A stretch of 64,000 bases of DNA from Corynebacterium sp. J010B-136 (GCF_002967075.1 NZ_PUGE01000005.1:159714-223713); one strand, 5' to 3'. Shown: positions 25,191 through 34,131, counted from the stretch's first letter. Notes: generated by a model from the letters alone, not told the origin. A program made the numbers and translations.

Positions 25191-26501
25191 ATGAGCCAGC
25201 CCGCCGTATCTCTCAAGGATCGTTCTATGTGGCTGCCCGCTTGGGCAGTGGATGTGGCGATCATGGCGCTGATTCTGATTACGGCGCTGGTTCCGATGCC
25301 CGGTGGTTTTCCTGGAATATTCCCCGGGCTATTTCCCGGTGGCGGCCCGGGAGGTTTTCCTTCTGGTGGGCCTGGCCAAGGCCCGCAGCTACAAGACCAG
25401 CACCTAGCGTTAATTGGTTTGGGGATAGCGCTAGTGACCGTTGCGGCAGTTCCTCTGCGGCGCCGCTGGCCGCTGCCGGTATATCTTTTTAGCCTGGTGG
25501 TCTATGTCTGTGCCGTAAGTTTCGGCTTTCCGGCGCTAGCACCGGGCATTGGTGCAGGAGTCGCAGTATTTGCGGTGGCTAATAACTTACCGCGCTTACA
25601 GGCGTTGAGCTTTGGCGCCGCGGGGGCTGTGGCCGTTGCGATAATAAGTCTGTTTATCAATGAACATATGGTCTTAGAGCCGCAGGTTTTCCAGATAGCG
25701 GCAGGTATCGCGATTGCTACCGCTCTAGGAGACAGCGCGCGCTCGCGCCGGGAATATACGCAGGCTGCGATGGAACGCGCCGAGCGCGCTGAACAAACCC
25801 GCGAAGCAGAAGCACGCCGACGCGTGGCTGAAGAACGCCTGCGGATTGCACAAGACCTTCATGACACGGTCGCGCACCGGATCTCCGTTATCAGTTTGAA
25901 TGCAGGCGTGGCATCGAGCTTGCTGGAGACCAAGCCGGAGAAGGCCAAAGAATCTCTTGCGACGATTCGCTCGGCATCGCGTGACGTTTTAAGTGATATC
26001 GGCGTGCTCTTGCGTTACCTGCGCGCGGATGGTTCCAGCGAGCAGTTGGGCCAAGACGGCGCATCCGCATATCTAGTGCAGCCGGGCTTCGATGACATCG
26101 ATGCATTGGTTGCGTCCTTGAAGGAAGCTGGGCTGATGGTCGAAAAAATCATCGACGGCGAGGTCGCGCAGGTGGATGAAACCACGGGACGAGTTGCCTA
26201 CCGGATTGCACAAGAAGGACTAACCAATGCGCACAAACACGGCTCAGGTGGAACTGCGCAGCTCAAGATAGTGGTAGATAGCGTTAATGCGCAGACACTA
26301 AACATCGAGGTGATAAACCCAGCCAACGGTGCAGACCGCAATCAACCAGATGCCCCGCAGGGACACTTAGGGCTTAGAGGATTAAAAGAACGCGTTGGTG
26401 CAGTGGGCGGAGAGATTTCTACTTCGCACGCAGCGGGTAAATTTATCCTTCAAGCCGAACTTCCTTTGCGCAGTCAGAGAAGAAACCGAGAGGAAAAGTA
26501 G
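25191..26501 (+). CDS. NarL-type sensor histidine kinase
   Basis: A 436-residue kinase. The N terminus has about five membrane helices (residues 14-165), interrupted after the first by an extracytoplasmic loop rich in Gly, Pro and Phe (residues about 36-65). A coiled linker rich in Arg/Ala/Glu leads to the HisKA_3 dimerisation helix IAQDLHDTVAHRIS with the phospho-accepting His (second His of LHDTVAHR in some families; the first fits the usual HD motif). The ATPase domain has QEGLTNAHKHG (N box) and GHLGLRGLKERV (G box). A clear AAGGAG precedes the ATG. It shares one base with the response-regulator gene. The signal is unknown. Confidence 0.9.
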   Translation: MSQPAVSLKDRSMWLPAWAVDVAIMALILITALVPMPGGFPGIFPGLFPGGGPGGFPSGGPGQGPQLQDQHLALIGLGIALVTVAAVPLRRRWPLPVYLFSLVVYVCAVSFGFPALAPGIGAGVAVFAVANNLPRLQALSFGAAGAVAVAIISLFINEHMVLEPQVFQIAAGIAIATALGDSARSRREYTQAAMERAERAEQTREAEARRRVAEERLRIAQDLHDTVAHRISVISLNAGVASSLLETKPEKAKESLATIRSASRDVLSDIGVLLRYLRADGSSEQLGQDGASAYLVQPGFDDIDALVASLKEAGLMVEKIIDGEVAQVDETTGRVAYRIAQEGLTNAHKHGSGGTAQLKIVVDSVNAQTLNIEVINPANGADRNQPDAPQGHLGLRGLKERVGAVGGEISTSHAAGKFILQAELPLRSQRRNREEK

Positions 26502-27175
26502 TGACCACTGTTGTCGTAGTAGATGATCAGGTACTGGTGCGCCAAGCGGTGGTAGATATCCTTGCGAGTGCCGACGGAATCGAAGTCTTAGGTGCTGCCG
26601 CCGATGGGGTAGAAGCCATTGAAATGGCAGCGGACCTAGAACCGGATGTCGTGTTAATGGATATTCGCATGCCGCGGCTTGATGGGATTGCTGCCACCGA
26701 AAAGATCTGCGCTGAACCCACGAATATCAAAAGCCGGGTACTAATCCTCACCACCTTTGAGGAAGACGAATACGTGGTTTCTGCTTTGCGCGCCGGGGCC
26801 AGCGGATTTATTGGCAAGGGTGCCGAGCCTGAGGAAATCATTCGTGCTGTACAAGCAGTCGCTGCCGGCGATGAACTTCTATCCCCAGTGGCCACGCGCA
26901 GTCTCATTTCCCAGTATGTGCGCTCACCTGGGCCGCGTCCGGCGGTTTCTGAAGAAGCATCGAAAAGCCTAGAGCTACTGACCGAGCGCGAACGTGAAGT
27001 CTTAGAACTTGTGGGACGCGGGCTATCTAATCAGGAAATTGCTGAGAAATTCTTTATTTCCCCGCATACCGCGAAGACACACGTCAACCGAATCATGAGC
27101 AAGATTTACGCGCATGACCGCGCGCAGTTAGTCATCTTGGCCTATGAAAGCGGGCTGTTAGTACCCGGGGAATAG
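26501..27175 (+). CDS. NarL/LuxR-type response regulator
   Basis: A 224-residue two-domain regulator. The receiver domain (residues 1-120) has the acidic pair VVVVDDQ, phospho-acceptor Asp in VVLMDIRMPRLDG, Thr in LILTTFEE and Lys in GFIGKG. The C-terminal LuxR-type helix-turn-helix (LTEREREVLELVGRGLSNQE, then IAEKFFISPHTAKTHV) binds DNA. It starts with GTG overlapping the kinase stop by one base, so the pair is translationally coupled. The divergent VTC-DUF4956-CotH operon next door is a plausible target, but this is inference from position. Confidence 0.9.
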   Translation: MTTVVVVDDQVLVRQAVVDILASADGIEVLGAAADGVEAIEMAADLEPDVVLMDIRMPRLDGIAATEKICAEPTNIKSRVLILTTFEEDEYVVSALRAGASGFIGKGAEPEEIIRAVQAVAAGDELLSPVATRSLISQYVRSPGPRPAVSEEASKSLELLTEREREVLELVGRGLSNQEIAEKFFISPHTAKTHVNRIMSKIYAHDRAQLVILAYESGLLVPGE

Positions 27176-27226
27176 CACTGTGAAAGGTTTGACTGCCGTT
27201 TAAAACGGAACGCTGAAGGCGAATAG

Positions 27227-27648
27227 TTAAAGCGACCAATTGGCCCCGCGCGTGGGCTGAGCCCTGGTGGTGAGGACGCTAATTGCTTCGTCAACGAGGT
27301 AGTCATTGAGCGCGGTGGTTGCGGCTTGGGCGGCGGGGAGTCACCGTCCATGATTGCATCCAGAATTGCGCTGTGGTGTTTCTTTCCAGCATCCATTGTG
27401 AATTCGCTATTGGTGATGGTGGCGCGCCAGAAGCGGCGGGACAACACATAGAGCGGACTCAGCGATTGGGCGAGGTAGTGGTTGTCCGCGCCGGTGATGA
27501 AAAGTTCGTGCCTGGTGGCAACGGCTTTAAGGTAAGAGTCAAGGTTCTTGCAGGATAAGATGCGTTCGCGCTGGCGAGTTAGTTCTTTGATGATGCTGTC
27601 GTCGGCGCGGGCGATAGTCAGAGCGACAGCGAGGGATTCTAGTGCTCG
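27227..27648 (-). pseudogene. remnant of GntR/FCD-type transcriptional regulator
   Basis: Read on the minus strand from about 27648, the frame encodes an FCD ligand-binding domain: RALESLAVALTIARADDS, then LYVLSRRFWRAT, then HHSAILDAIMDGD. Just after this (near 27327) the frame breaks: the expected C terminus continues in another frame as AQAATTALNDYLVDEAISVL and stops at 27227. The N-terminal DNA-binding half is missing; the sequence past 27648 belongs to a different gene on the other strand. So this is a truncated and frameshifted regulator that cannot make a working protein. Confidence 0.75.
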
Positions 27649-27649
27649 G

Positions 27650-27745
27650 CAATACTTCGAGTACTACCTCATCGCCGTAGCCATACTGACGTTGCTGACC
27701 GGCATATTTATGAAGGAGACCAAAGACGTCGACTTGAGTAAATAG
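27650..27745 (+). pseudogene. C-terminal fragment of an MFS-type transporter
   Basis: About 31 codons ending in TAG: a hydrophobic helix (YYLIAVAILTLLTGIFM) followed by KETKDVDLSK, a C-terminal ending typical of MHS-type major-facilitator transporters. Nothing upstream in frame belongs to it, since the sequence there is the opposite-strand regulator remnant. It is the tail left after a deletion or rearrangement joined two genes at about 27648-27650. Confidence 0.55.
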
Positions 27746-27904
27746 GATAAGGCAGCAAACAGATCCAGATTCATGCTGATGTTTGCCGCCTGAACTGTCT
27801 TTAAGTAGTTCGCAACATCGCCGTCGAGCAGAAAAGCAATAAAGAACTTTTCGATACAGACTCCGGTTGGATTTACCGTATGCAGGTTGAGAACGCGTAG
27901 CTAT
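27746..27904. other. non-coding or degenerate stretch
   Basis: No intact gene. The minus strand has a short open frame (about 27740-27895) reading FFIAFLLDGDVANYLK, then NISMNLDLFAALSYLL, without a convincing start, which looks like a piece of a lost gene that I cannot identify. Together with the two pseudogenes before it, it forms a 0.7-kb decayed region. Confidence 0.35.
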
Positions 27905-28183
27905 TTAGTACAAATCCATGATGTCGCGGATTTCGGTAGGCAGTTCTTCCTGCGTGGTGATTTCTGGGCCTTCGTACTCGCGCAGGATTTTGTAGACCAG
28001 GCCGCGGGAGGTCGAATCCAACATCGGGATTTCCTCGGCCATCAGCCTGGTCATGAAATCATTAAGTGGAAGATTGGTGTGCTCTGCGGCGATAAAACGC
28101 CCATTGCGCTTGTCCTCTTCCGTGCGCTCATCTTGCGCAGCTTGCTGGGCAGGGGTCAGATTTTCCATCTTGCCGTCATACAT
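27905..28183 (-). CDS. small soluble protein of unknown function
   Basis: A 92-residue, charged, mostly helical protein with no signal or membrane segment. It starts 23 bases after the MFS gene stop and is on the same strand, so it may be the last gene of the nucleoside hydrolase-MFS transcript. An internal ATG (28168) is an alternative start. I do not recognise it. Confidence 0.55.
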   Translation of the reverse strand: MYDGKMENLTPAQQAAQDERTEEDKRNGRFIAAEHTNLPLNDFMTRLMAEEIPMLDSTSRGLVYKILREYEGPEITTQEELPTEIRDIMDLY

Positions 28184-28206
28184 ACCACCCAGCTTAGTCC
28201 CTGCGG

Positions 28207-29661
28207 TTAAACCACTTGGCCTTCAGCTTCAGCCGCGGTGACCTTCGGGATAAAGAGCGAGGTAGCTACCGAGATTGCGAGAATGATGGCAGCGACCAAG
28301 AAAGCCGTGGTGTAGCCAGCGACAGAATCCGAACCGGCAGGGGAGCCAGCCACCATGAATACCGGCAGGATGGCAAAGGAGACACCGGCACCGAGGTTGA
28401 AGGCGGCGGAGTTCATGCCTGGCAAGAAACCTTCGTTGTCCTTGGGGGAGTTCACAACACCGAGGTTATTGAGCACGATATTGCCGATACCTGCGTAAGT
28501 AATACCCAGCAAGATGACGGCAACAATCAGTGTGATCTTGGAGTGCACGCCGACGAAAGCCAAGACCACCAGCAAAATTGCCGAGGCAGCATTGCCGATA
28601 CGCAGCAGGTTTCCGTAACCAATTACTGGTGCGAAGCGGCCAGCGAAAGGACCGACGACCAAACCGATCAGTGCATAAGGTGCCAGCAGGAATAGGGATG
28701 CGGCATCGGCGCTCATGCTAAAGCCCGCGGTGGGGTTTTGCGCCAGCGATACAGCAACGCCGTTAACAGCAGCGAAGACACCGGTCATGGTCAACACGGT
28801 GGTCAAAAGCAGACCCCAGGTTTGGCGGCGCTTGAGATACTTTGGTGCAACCAATGGCTGGTCGTGCTTATTTTCCCACTTCCAGAACACCGCAAAGAAG
28901 ATAAGACCGATGACGACTCCGACGATGACCATGAACCAGTTGGCAGCGCCGGCCTTACCGGCTTCGTTAACAGCCAAGGTAATGGAGCAAACGCTGATTA
29001 CCAGCAGGACTGCGCCTAGCCAGTCGACCTTGATGCCACTCGATGGCTTAGATTCCGGAGCCCAGGCAGCGACCATCGCTACGGCGATGAAGCCCACGAT
29101 GGCAATGAGCCAGAAGACAGAGCGGAAGCCCCAGTGCTCAGCCATCCAACCGGAAACCAGCACGTCCACGCCAGCGACACCACCGTTAATAGCGGCGACA
29201 AGACCAAGCAAAGTACCCAGACGAACTTCGTTTTTCACCTGGCTGCGCAAGATGATCAAGGTCATCGGAATGGTAGGACCAGCGATACCCTGCAACGCAC
29301 GCGCGAACATGAGCACGCCAATATTTGGTGCAAGCGCTGCGATGACACCGCCAATAGCCATGACAGAGAGCATGATGAGCAGGATCTTGCGGCGGCCGAC
29401 GATATCGGAAAGACGCGGTAAGAAAAGACCGCACATCGCGCCACCGGTAAAGAAGGCGGTCTGGGTAAGACCCACGGCTGCTTCATCAGTATTGAGCTCG
29501 TGCGCCATGGTGGTCAGCACTGGTGAGAGCATCGACGCGTTGAGCTGGAATGCTACGGCGGCTGCCACCAGCACGGCCATCAGCAGGGGCAGGCCACCTT
29601 TGCGGGTATCAACCGGGTCGATAACACCAGCTGATGCTTGGCCGTTGGGAGTGGAAGACAT
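28207..29661 (-). CDS. MFS transporter
   Basis: A 484-residue major-facilitator transporter with 12 or more hydrophobic segments. The loop 2-3 motif is RLSDIVGRRK (near residue 85), and the 14-helix drug-resistance-like layout is suggested by the extra central segments. It ends with a charged tail. It lies 33 bases downstream of a nucleoside hydrolase gene on the same strand, so a role in moving nucleosides, nucleobases or ribose is plausible but unproven; sequence alone does not exclude a drug exporter. Confidence 0.82.
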   Translation of the reverse strand: MSSTPNGQASAGVIDPVDTRKGGLPLLMAVLVAAAVAFQLNASMLSPVLTTMAHELNTDEAAVGLTQTAFFTGGAMCGLFLPRLSDIVGRRKILLIMLSVMAIGGVIAALAPNIGVLMFARALQGIAGPTIPMTLIILRSQVKNEVRLGTLLGLVAAINGGVAGVDVLVSGWMAEHWGFRSVFWLIAIVGFIAVAMVAAWAPESKPSSGIKVDWLGAVLLVISVCSITLAVNEAGKAGAANWFMVIVGVVIGLIFFAVFWKWENKHDQPLVAPKYLKRRQTWGLLLTTVLTMTGVFAAVNGVAVSLAQNPTAGFSMSADAASLFLLAPYALIGLVVGPFAGRFAPVIGYGNLLRIGNAASAILLVVLAFVGVHSKITLIVAVILLGITYAGIGNIVLNNLGVVNSPKDNEGFLPGMNSAAFNLGAGVSFAILPVFMVAGSPAGSDSVAGYTTAFLVAAIILAISVATSLFIPKVTAAEAEGQVV

Positions 29662-29694
29662 TGGGTTCTCCTGGATCGGTTAAAGCGCTAAGTC

Positions 29695-30708
29695 TTAAAA
29701 GTTGGTGTTGCCAATGCGAGTTAGGGCACCGACCAGCAGATCCCAGAACTTTTCGGCATCTACGTCCACGGCTACCGCGGTATTCGGGGGATCAAAGTCT
29801 GGGTCATCGGTGACCCCTAGTCCGCTCGGGTCATTATTAGACCAGGTGCGGCGGAAATCAACGATGGTTTGTCCGCGCGCGTGCTGGCCTTGGGTTTCCA
29901 CATAAATGGGAGCGCGCACAGTACGCACGATGGAAGGATCAGCAACCGCTGCCACAGCCAAAGGATCGTGCATAGGTGGGCCAGGGTAGTTGCGCTCTTT
30001 CATGTAGGAAGCGCCGAAGAATTCCACGAGCTCCGCGATAAACTGCGCAACATCAGTGCCAATGGCCTTGAGCTGATCCATGCGCTCAGGAACCGCAAGC
30101 ACCTGGTGGGTGACGTCAAGTCCGACCATGGTTACTGGCCAGGATTCTTCAAAGACAATCGCTGCGGCTTCCGGGTCAGCCAAGATATTGAACTCAGCAG
30201 CTGGGGTCATATTGCCGGTGTGGTGCCCGCCGCCCATCAAGGTGATGCCGCCAACGCGCTCAACCAGCTGTGGGTACATGCGAGCGAAAAGCGCGATGTT
30301 CGTCAAGGAACCAGTGGGGATAATGACCACGGAACCGGGTTCATTCTCAGAGATAACCTGGGCAATGAGGTTGACCGCGTGGATATCTTCCAGCGGGACA
30401 CTAGGCTCAGGCAGTTGTGGGCCATCGAGGCCAGAATCGCCGTGGATTTCATCGGGGATAAGTTGCGGGCCAACCAGGGGGCGTGAAGCACCAGCGGCAA
30501 AAGGAATGCCGGTGATACCCGCAACGCGTGCTACCGCGCGCGCATTGGTGGTGACTTTTTCCAGAGTTTGGTTGCCGGCGACGGTGGTTACGGCCAAAAG
30601 CTCCAGGTTAGGATTGCCATGAGCCAGCAGCATGGCGATGGCATCATCATGGCCCGGGTCGCAATCGAGGATGATTTTCCGTGCAGGTGAGGTGGAATCT
30701 GCGTTCAT
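29695..30708 (-). CDS. nucleoside hydrolase (inosine/uridine-preferring type)
   Basis: A 337-residue enzyme that splits ribonucleosides into base and ribose. The Ca2+-binding signature DCDPGHDDAIAM is near residue 15, the Asn-containing EFNILADPEAA near 170, and HDPLAVAAVADP near 245 supplies a further Asp ligand and catalytic region. Length matches the family (310-340). It is followed by an MFS transporter and a small gene on the same strand, suggesting a nucleoside-salvage unit. The exact nucleoside is not decided by these motifs. Confidence 0.9.
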   Translation of the reverse strand: MNADSTSPARKIILDCDPGHDDAIAMLLAHGNPNLELLAVTTVAGNQTLEKVTTNARAVARVAGITGIPFAAGASRPLVGPQLIPDEIHGDSGLDGPQLPEPSVPLEDIHAVNLIAQVISENEPGSVVIIPTGSLTNIALFARMYPQLVERVGGITLMGGGHHTGNMTPAAEFNILADPEAAAIVFEESWPVTMVGLDVTHQVLAVPERMDQLKAIGTDVAQFIAELVEFFGASYMKERNYPGPPMHDPLAVAAVADPSIVRTVRAPIYVETQGQHARGQTIVDFRRTWSNNDPSGLGVTDDPDFDPPNTAVAVDVDAEKFWDLLVGALTRIGNTNF

Positions 30709-30788
30709 TCTCGCAAAGTCTACTCGCTACCTTCCTATATATTCACAACTCCCCGGCAATTGACTCGACGCAGGTATTCTGGGGCGCT

Positions 30789-31220
30789 ATGACGAATGAA
30801 TCTTTCAACACTGCGGACAATAAAGAAGACAATTACGCCCTCGATGACACCCTGGCTGGACGCGTGGTACAGGCAGGTTTTGCAGGCGCGGCGCTGAGTC
30901 TCCCGGATTACATCAAAAATCCGAAGGCGCTGACTACTTCCTATATCTTGCTGCTGGGCTCCTTTACCGGACTGGTGGGCTACCTCAACGCCATTGATGA
31001 AGACGAAGACACCACTCCGGAGCCACCGGCTGAATCTAGCCTGCCGCTGTGGCAGCTTATCGCTGGTCTGAGCATCATTGCAGTGCTGAAAGTCCTTGGT
31101 TTGCGCAAGCTCGCACAGGCGTTGACCAAGCGTGGGGTGAAGAAACCCTGGTCGATTTTCGGCGGGGTAGGCGCTGGCGTAGTTTTCGCTGCTAGTGAGT
31201 ATGCCGCACGTCGCGGCTAG
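30789..31220 (+). CDS. small membrane protein of unknown function
   Basis: A 143-residue protein with possible membrane segments at residues about 55-75, 90-110 and 118-135, an acidic linker (DEDEDTTPEPP) between them, and a basic C terminus. Start chosen at the ATG at 30789; the frame upstream runs into the divergent nucleoside hydrolase promoter region. I recognise no family with confidence (the plan recalls DUF4235-type proteins). Confidence 0.55.
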   Translation: MTNESFNTADNKEDNYALDDTLAGRVVQAGFAGAALSLPDYIKNPKALTTSYILLLGSFTGLVGYLNAIDEDEDTTPEPPAESSLPLWQLIAGLSIIAVLKVLGLRKLAQALTKRGVKKPWSIFGGVGAGVVFAASEYAARRG

Positions 31221-31244
31221 TAACATTTAAGTACGCTGGGCACT

Positions 31245-32228
31245 ATGTCAGGCACTGGAGTATTTGACCTCGACAGCCTTCATGACCGTAAAAAGCGCGA
31301 GCGCAAAAAGCTCGCAGATTCCACCCGCGACGGTCATACCGGCGGCGAGGATCACAAAGACCACGTTGATGCAGATATGACTGTCCATTTGCGCCGCGAA
31401 CCACTCACCGTCATCCTGCAAGTCTCCAATATTCGCGATGATGCAGAAGTACATCGCCATATCGGTATCAACGACGCATTAACTTTCGCACAGCTTCACG
31501 ATGTTTTGGTGACCTGCTTTGATCTGCCACACGAAGAGTCCCCGTGGCACTTTTACTACTTGGATGAAGAAGCCCAAAGGATAAATCCCAACCACCACGT
31601 CGCCGAATTTTTATGGCGCGAGGGCGAAGTGGTGGAATTCACCTGGGGATTGTGGGACTTTAAGCTCACAGTTGCAGAGATCTATCCGCGTGATGGCGGC
31701 ACCCCGCAAGCACTCTGCGTGGGCGGTTCAGGATCATTTCCGGGATCTAAATTTGACCTCACCGCGATTAACGCGGCATTGACCGGGCAAGCGGTCATTG
31801 ATGAGATTCTGACCTATCTGACCCCGCCGGCCCGCGGGATTATTGAACGCTCCCGACTCTTTGATTTCGTCCCCCTTTTACAGGCTCTTGATCTTAGCCG
31901 TGACGTGGACTTATCCCCTGAAGTGACCAAGAAACTCGCGTCCTTGCCACGGGAGGTAACAACCGAGGGCCAAGACGCATTTTGGTCGATTATTTTAGGT
32001 CTTGCGTGCATGGGCAGTGAAGAATTAATGGGCGCAGTTACCGCCACCACCATGGAAGCATTGGGGTGGATTGATGATGACGGTGAGGAGCTAACGGCGG
32101 AAGAAATCTGGGCGATGTGTGAGGCATCGACAAGCGTATTGGCGTCTGTTGGCGCCTGGGGACCTGAGGCCGCCGCGCCCGTAGACCGTTTAGATATCTT
32201 CCGCGCGCTATTGCGTGGGGTAGGCTAA
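31245..32228 (+). CDS. pRiA4b ORF-3/IS1096 TnpR-like domain protein
   Basis: A 327-residue soluble protein. Residues about 50-150 resemble the pRiA4b ORF-3-like (IS1096 passenger TnpR-like) domain: TVILQVSNIRDDAEVHRHI, then LTFAQLHDVLVTCFDLP and HFYYLDEE. The rest is helical and Asp/Glu-rich with no known domain. The name of this family comes from transposon passengers, but no transposase or inverted repeats are nearby, so here it is simply a chromosomal gene of unknown role. It ends 6 bases before the first GtrA gene. Confidence 0.55.
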   Translation: MSGTGVFDLDSLHDRKKRERKKLADSTRDGHTGGEDHKDHVDADMTVHLRREPLTVILQVSNIRDDAEVHRHIGINDALTFAQLHDVLVTCFDLPHEESPWHFYYLDEEAQRINPNHHVAEFLWREGEVVEFTWGLWDFKLTVAEIYPRDGGTPQALCVGGSGSFPGSKFDLTAINAALTGQAVIDEILTYLTPPARGIIERSRLFDFVPLLQALDLSRDVDLSPEVTKKLASLPREVTTEGQDAFWSIILGLACMGSEELMGAVTATTMEALGWIDDDGEELTAEEIWAMCEASTSVLASVGAWGPEAAAPVDRLDIFRALLRGVG

Positions 32229-32234
32229 CCCTTC

Positions 32235-32645
32235 GTGACTTCATCGAATAACTCTTTAAAAACCCAACTTTCGCGGTTCGTGCTCGTCGGCATCTTCACC
32301 GCGATCTTGGACTATTCAGTCACCATGCTGCTGACCTATTTCGGTCTGCACCGCTCTGCGGCCAAGGCAATCGGTTGGGTCTTTGGCACCGTCGCGGCCT
32401 ACTTGGTCAATGCGCGCTGGACTTTCGGCGCGAAGATTTCCGGCAAGACCGCAATCAGTGTGGCCTTGTTATATGCCTCGACTTTTGCGGTGCAAAATGT
32501 GTTGTACTGGCTGCTAAATTCCCCGCTGCAAGCATTAGGTTTTGATGGTTTAGTCAAAGACACCATTGCTTTTGTGATTGCGCAGGGTGTTGCCACGGTG
32601 ACAAACTTTGTTATCCAACGCGTCTTTGTTTTTAAATCAAAGTAA
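32235..32645 (+). CDS. GtrA family membrane protein (first of a pair)
   Basis: A 136-residue protein with four membrane helices, the GtrA plan. Family marks are FVLVGIFTAILDYSVTMLL at the start, GWVFGTVAAYLVNARWTF in the middle and TNFVIQRVFVFK at the end. GtrA proteins are thought to help flip polyprenyl-linked sugars or otherwise serve cell-surface glycan assembly. GTG start. It is followed 24 bases later by a second GtrA gene and then by a convergent galactofuranosyltransferase gene, which supports a cell-wall role. Confidence 0.85.
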   Translation: MTSSNNSLKTQLSRFVLVGIFTAILDYSVTMLLTYFGLHRSAAKAIGWVFGTVAAYLVNARWTFGAKISGKTAISVALLYASTFAVQNVLYWLLNSPLQALGFDGLVKDTIAFVIAQGVATVTNFVIQRVFVFKSK

Positions 32646-32669
32646 GTCTTTTTAGATAGGATAACCGCG

Positions 32670-33128
32670 ATGACTTCTGAAGGTGCCGCACGTCTGGCTA
32701 AATCAAATTCACTGCGCGGCCAGTCCACTAAATTCGCGATCACCGGCGGTATCTCCGCGGTGATTGATGCAGGGCTGACCTGGATTTTCCAGATTGCGCT
32801 GGCGCTTTTAGGCAATATTGAAGCGCGCTCAGTGGGCTTTTTCTTCGGTACCTTAACGGCCTATTTGCTGAATCGCCGGTGGACTTTTCGCGCGCAGCCA
32901 TCCAAGCGACGTTTTGCCATGGTGGCGCTGACCTATGCTCTTACTTATGCCGTCAATATTGTGATTTACCGGTGGGCATTCCCATTTTTCGATCACACCT
33001 TAGACTGGCGCTCCACCTACGCGCTGGTGGTGGCATTTATCCTCGCGCAAGGAACCGCCACCGTGATCAATTTCTTTGTGCAGCGTTGGTTGATTTTCCG
33101 CAACGCGCCCAAAATCCGCGAAGTCTAG
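32670..33128 (+). CDS. GtrA family membrane protein (second of a pair)
   Basis: A 152-residue four-helix GtrA protein, paralogous to the preceding gene but clearly diverged (FAITGGISAVIDAGLTW, then FFFGTLTAYLLNRRWTF, then INFFVQRWLIF). It ends 18 bases before the stop of the convergent glfT1 gene. The pair may act as a heteromer or on two different lipid-linked sugars; this is inference. Confidence 0.85.
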   Translation: MTSEGAARLAKSNSLRGQSTKFAITGGISAVIDAGLTWIFQIALALLGNIEARSVGFFFGTLTAYLLNRRWTFRAQPSKRRFAMVALTYALTYAVNIVIYRWAFPFFDHTLDWRSTYALVVAFILAQGTATVINFFVQRWLIFRNAPKIREV

Positions 33129-33146
33129 CCGTGCGATAGCCGTGGA

Positions 33147-34088
33147 TTAACCGTGCTCTGGGCGGCGGAAATCCTCGCGACGGCCGCGGTTGTGCAGCTT
33201 GAGCCACTGCGCAAAGCCCTTCGGGTCGTGCTGCTGGACGAGGAAGAACCAACCAAAGCGCGCGAATTCCTGCGGTAGTAGCTTGCGCATGCCGCGCTGC
33301 CACAGCAAGTAGCCACGGTTGCGGTAGGTGAAATAGCGTTTGAACTCGCCTTCGGGGTATTGGGTGTGCATCTTGCCGCCCAAAATCGGCTTGAATTCAT
33401 CAGAGCCATCTGGGTGCAGGTAGGCACAGGTAAGCGCAGTTCCAAACGATAAGCCCGAATTAACCAGGCGGCGGTGGTATTCCACCTCATCGCCGCGGAT
33501 GAACAGGCGGTAATCAGGCACGCCGATGATCTCCATGGCGCGGGCAGAAATCAGCGCGCCGTTGAAAAGCGAGGCGATTCCAGGCAAGAACTCGCCTTCT
33601 AGCTCTTCCATGCGCCGGCGCCACACCAGCCCCTGACGCAGTGGGAAAGCTAGTGCACCGGGGTCGTCGATATTGCATACAGCAGGGGAGACCTCATGCA
33701 GCGCATTAGCTTCAGCCACGCGGTAGAGCTCTTTCAACACAGCTTTATCAGCGGGGCGGCCGTCATCATCGGCACACCAGATGGCATCGGCGCCCAAAGA
33801 AAGTGCGGTTAAAAATCCCAAGGCAAAGCCGCCGGCACCACCCAAATTGGTCTTGGAGGGGACATAAACGGCACGCTCGCCGGCGAGGTCATCGACAAGC
33901 TGCTTAACGGCCTTATCCGCACCGTTGTCCACCACAATGACCCACTGCACCGGGTGGGTTTGGCCTACTACCTGCTCTAGCGAGGCGCGCAATAATTCCA
34001 CGCGGTTATGGGTGACAATGACCGCCGCGGTGGAACCGGTGGAGCGTAAAGGTGCAATGCGTGGGGAAGTAGTGCGCGAAGTGGGCAT
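33147..34088 (-). CDS. glfT1: galactofuranosyltransferase GlfT1-like (galactan initiation)
   Basis: A 313-residue GT2-type glycosyltransferase. GlfT1 adds the first galactofuranose residues from UDP-Galf to the rhamnosyl-GlcNAc lipid linker of arabinogalactan on the cytoplasmic face. The nucleotide-binding AAVIVTHNRVELL opens the fold, the metal motif is WCADDDGRP near residue 110, and GDEVEYHRRLVNSG supplies the later acidic pair. Start set at the ATG at 34088; the 29 extra upstream residues are not conserved in type. In mycobacteria it is beside wzt and wzm; here they are about 10 kb apart. Confidence 0.82.
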   Translation of the reverse strand: MPTSRTTSPRIAPLRSTGSTAAVIVTHNRVELLRASLEQVVGQTHPVQWVIVVDNGADKAVKQLVDDLAGERAVYVPSKTNLGGAGGFALGFLTALSLGADAIWCADDDGRPADKAVLKELYRVAEANALHEVSPAVCNIDDPGALAFPLRQGLVWRRRMEELEGEFLPGIASLFNGALISARAMEIIGVPDYRLFIRGDEVEYHRRLVNSGLSFGTALTCAYLHPDGSDEFKPILGGKMHTQYPEGEFKRYFTYRNRGYLLWQRGMRKLLPQEFARFGWFFLVQQHDPKGFAQWLKLHNRGRREDFRRPEHG

Positions 34089-34131
34089 GGCGTTTATTCT
34101 TTCACGAATTTCCCGGTGGTAGCATTTCGCC

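Noticed and set aside
25016..25264. 82-codon minus-strand frame between VTC and kinase genes
   Set aside because: It overlaps the start of the clearly coding kinase gene, and its translation has no domain, RBS or sensible composition.
27548..27745. 65-codon plus-strand frame
   Set aside because: Only its last 31 codons look like protein (transporter tail); the front is the antisense of the regulator remnant, so it is not one gene.
31245..32228. Possible mobile element because of the IS1096-passenger-like domain
   Set aside because: No transposase, inverted repeats or target duplication found around it.
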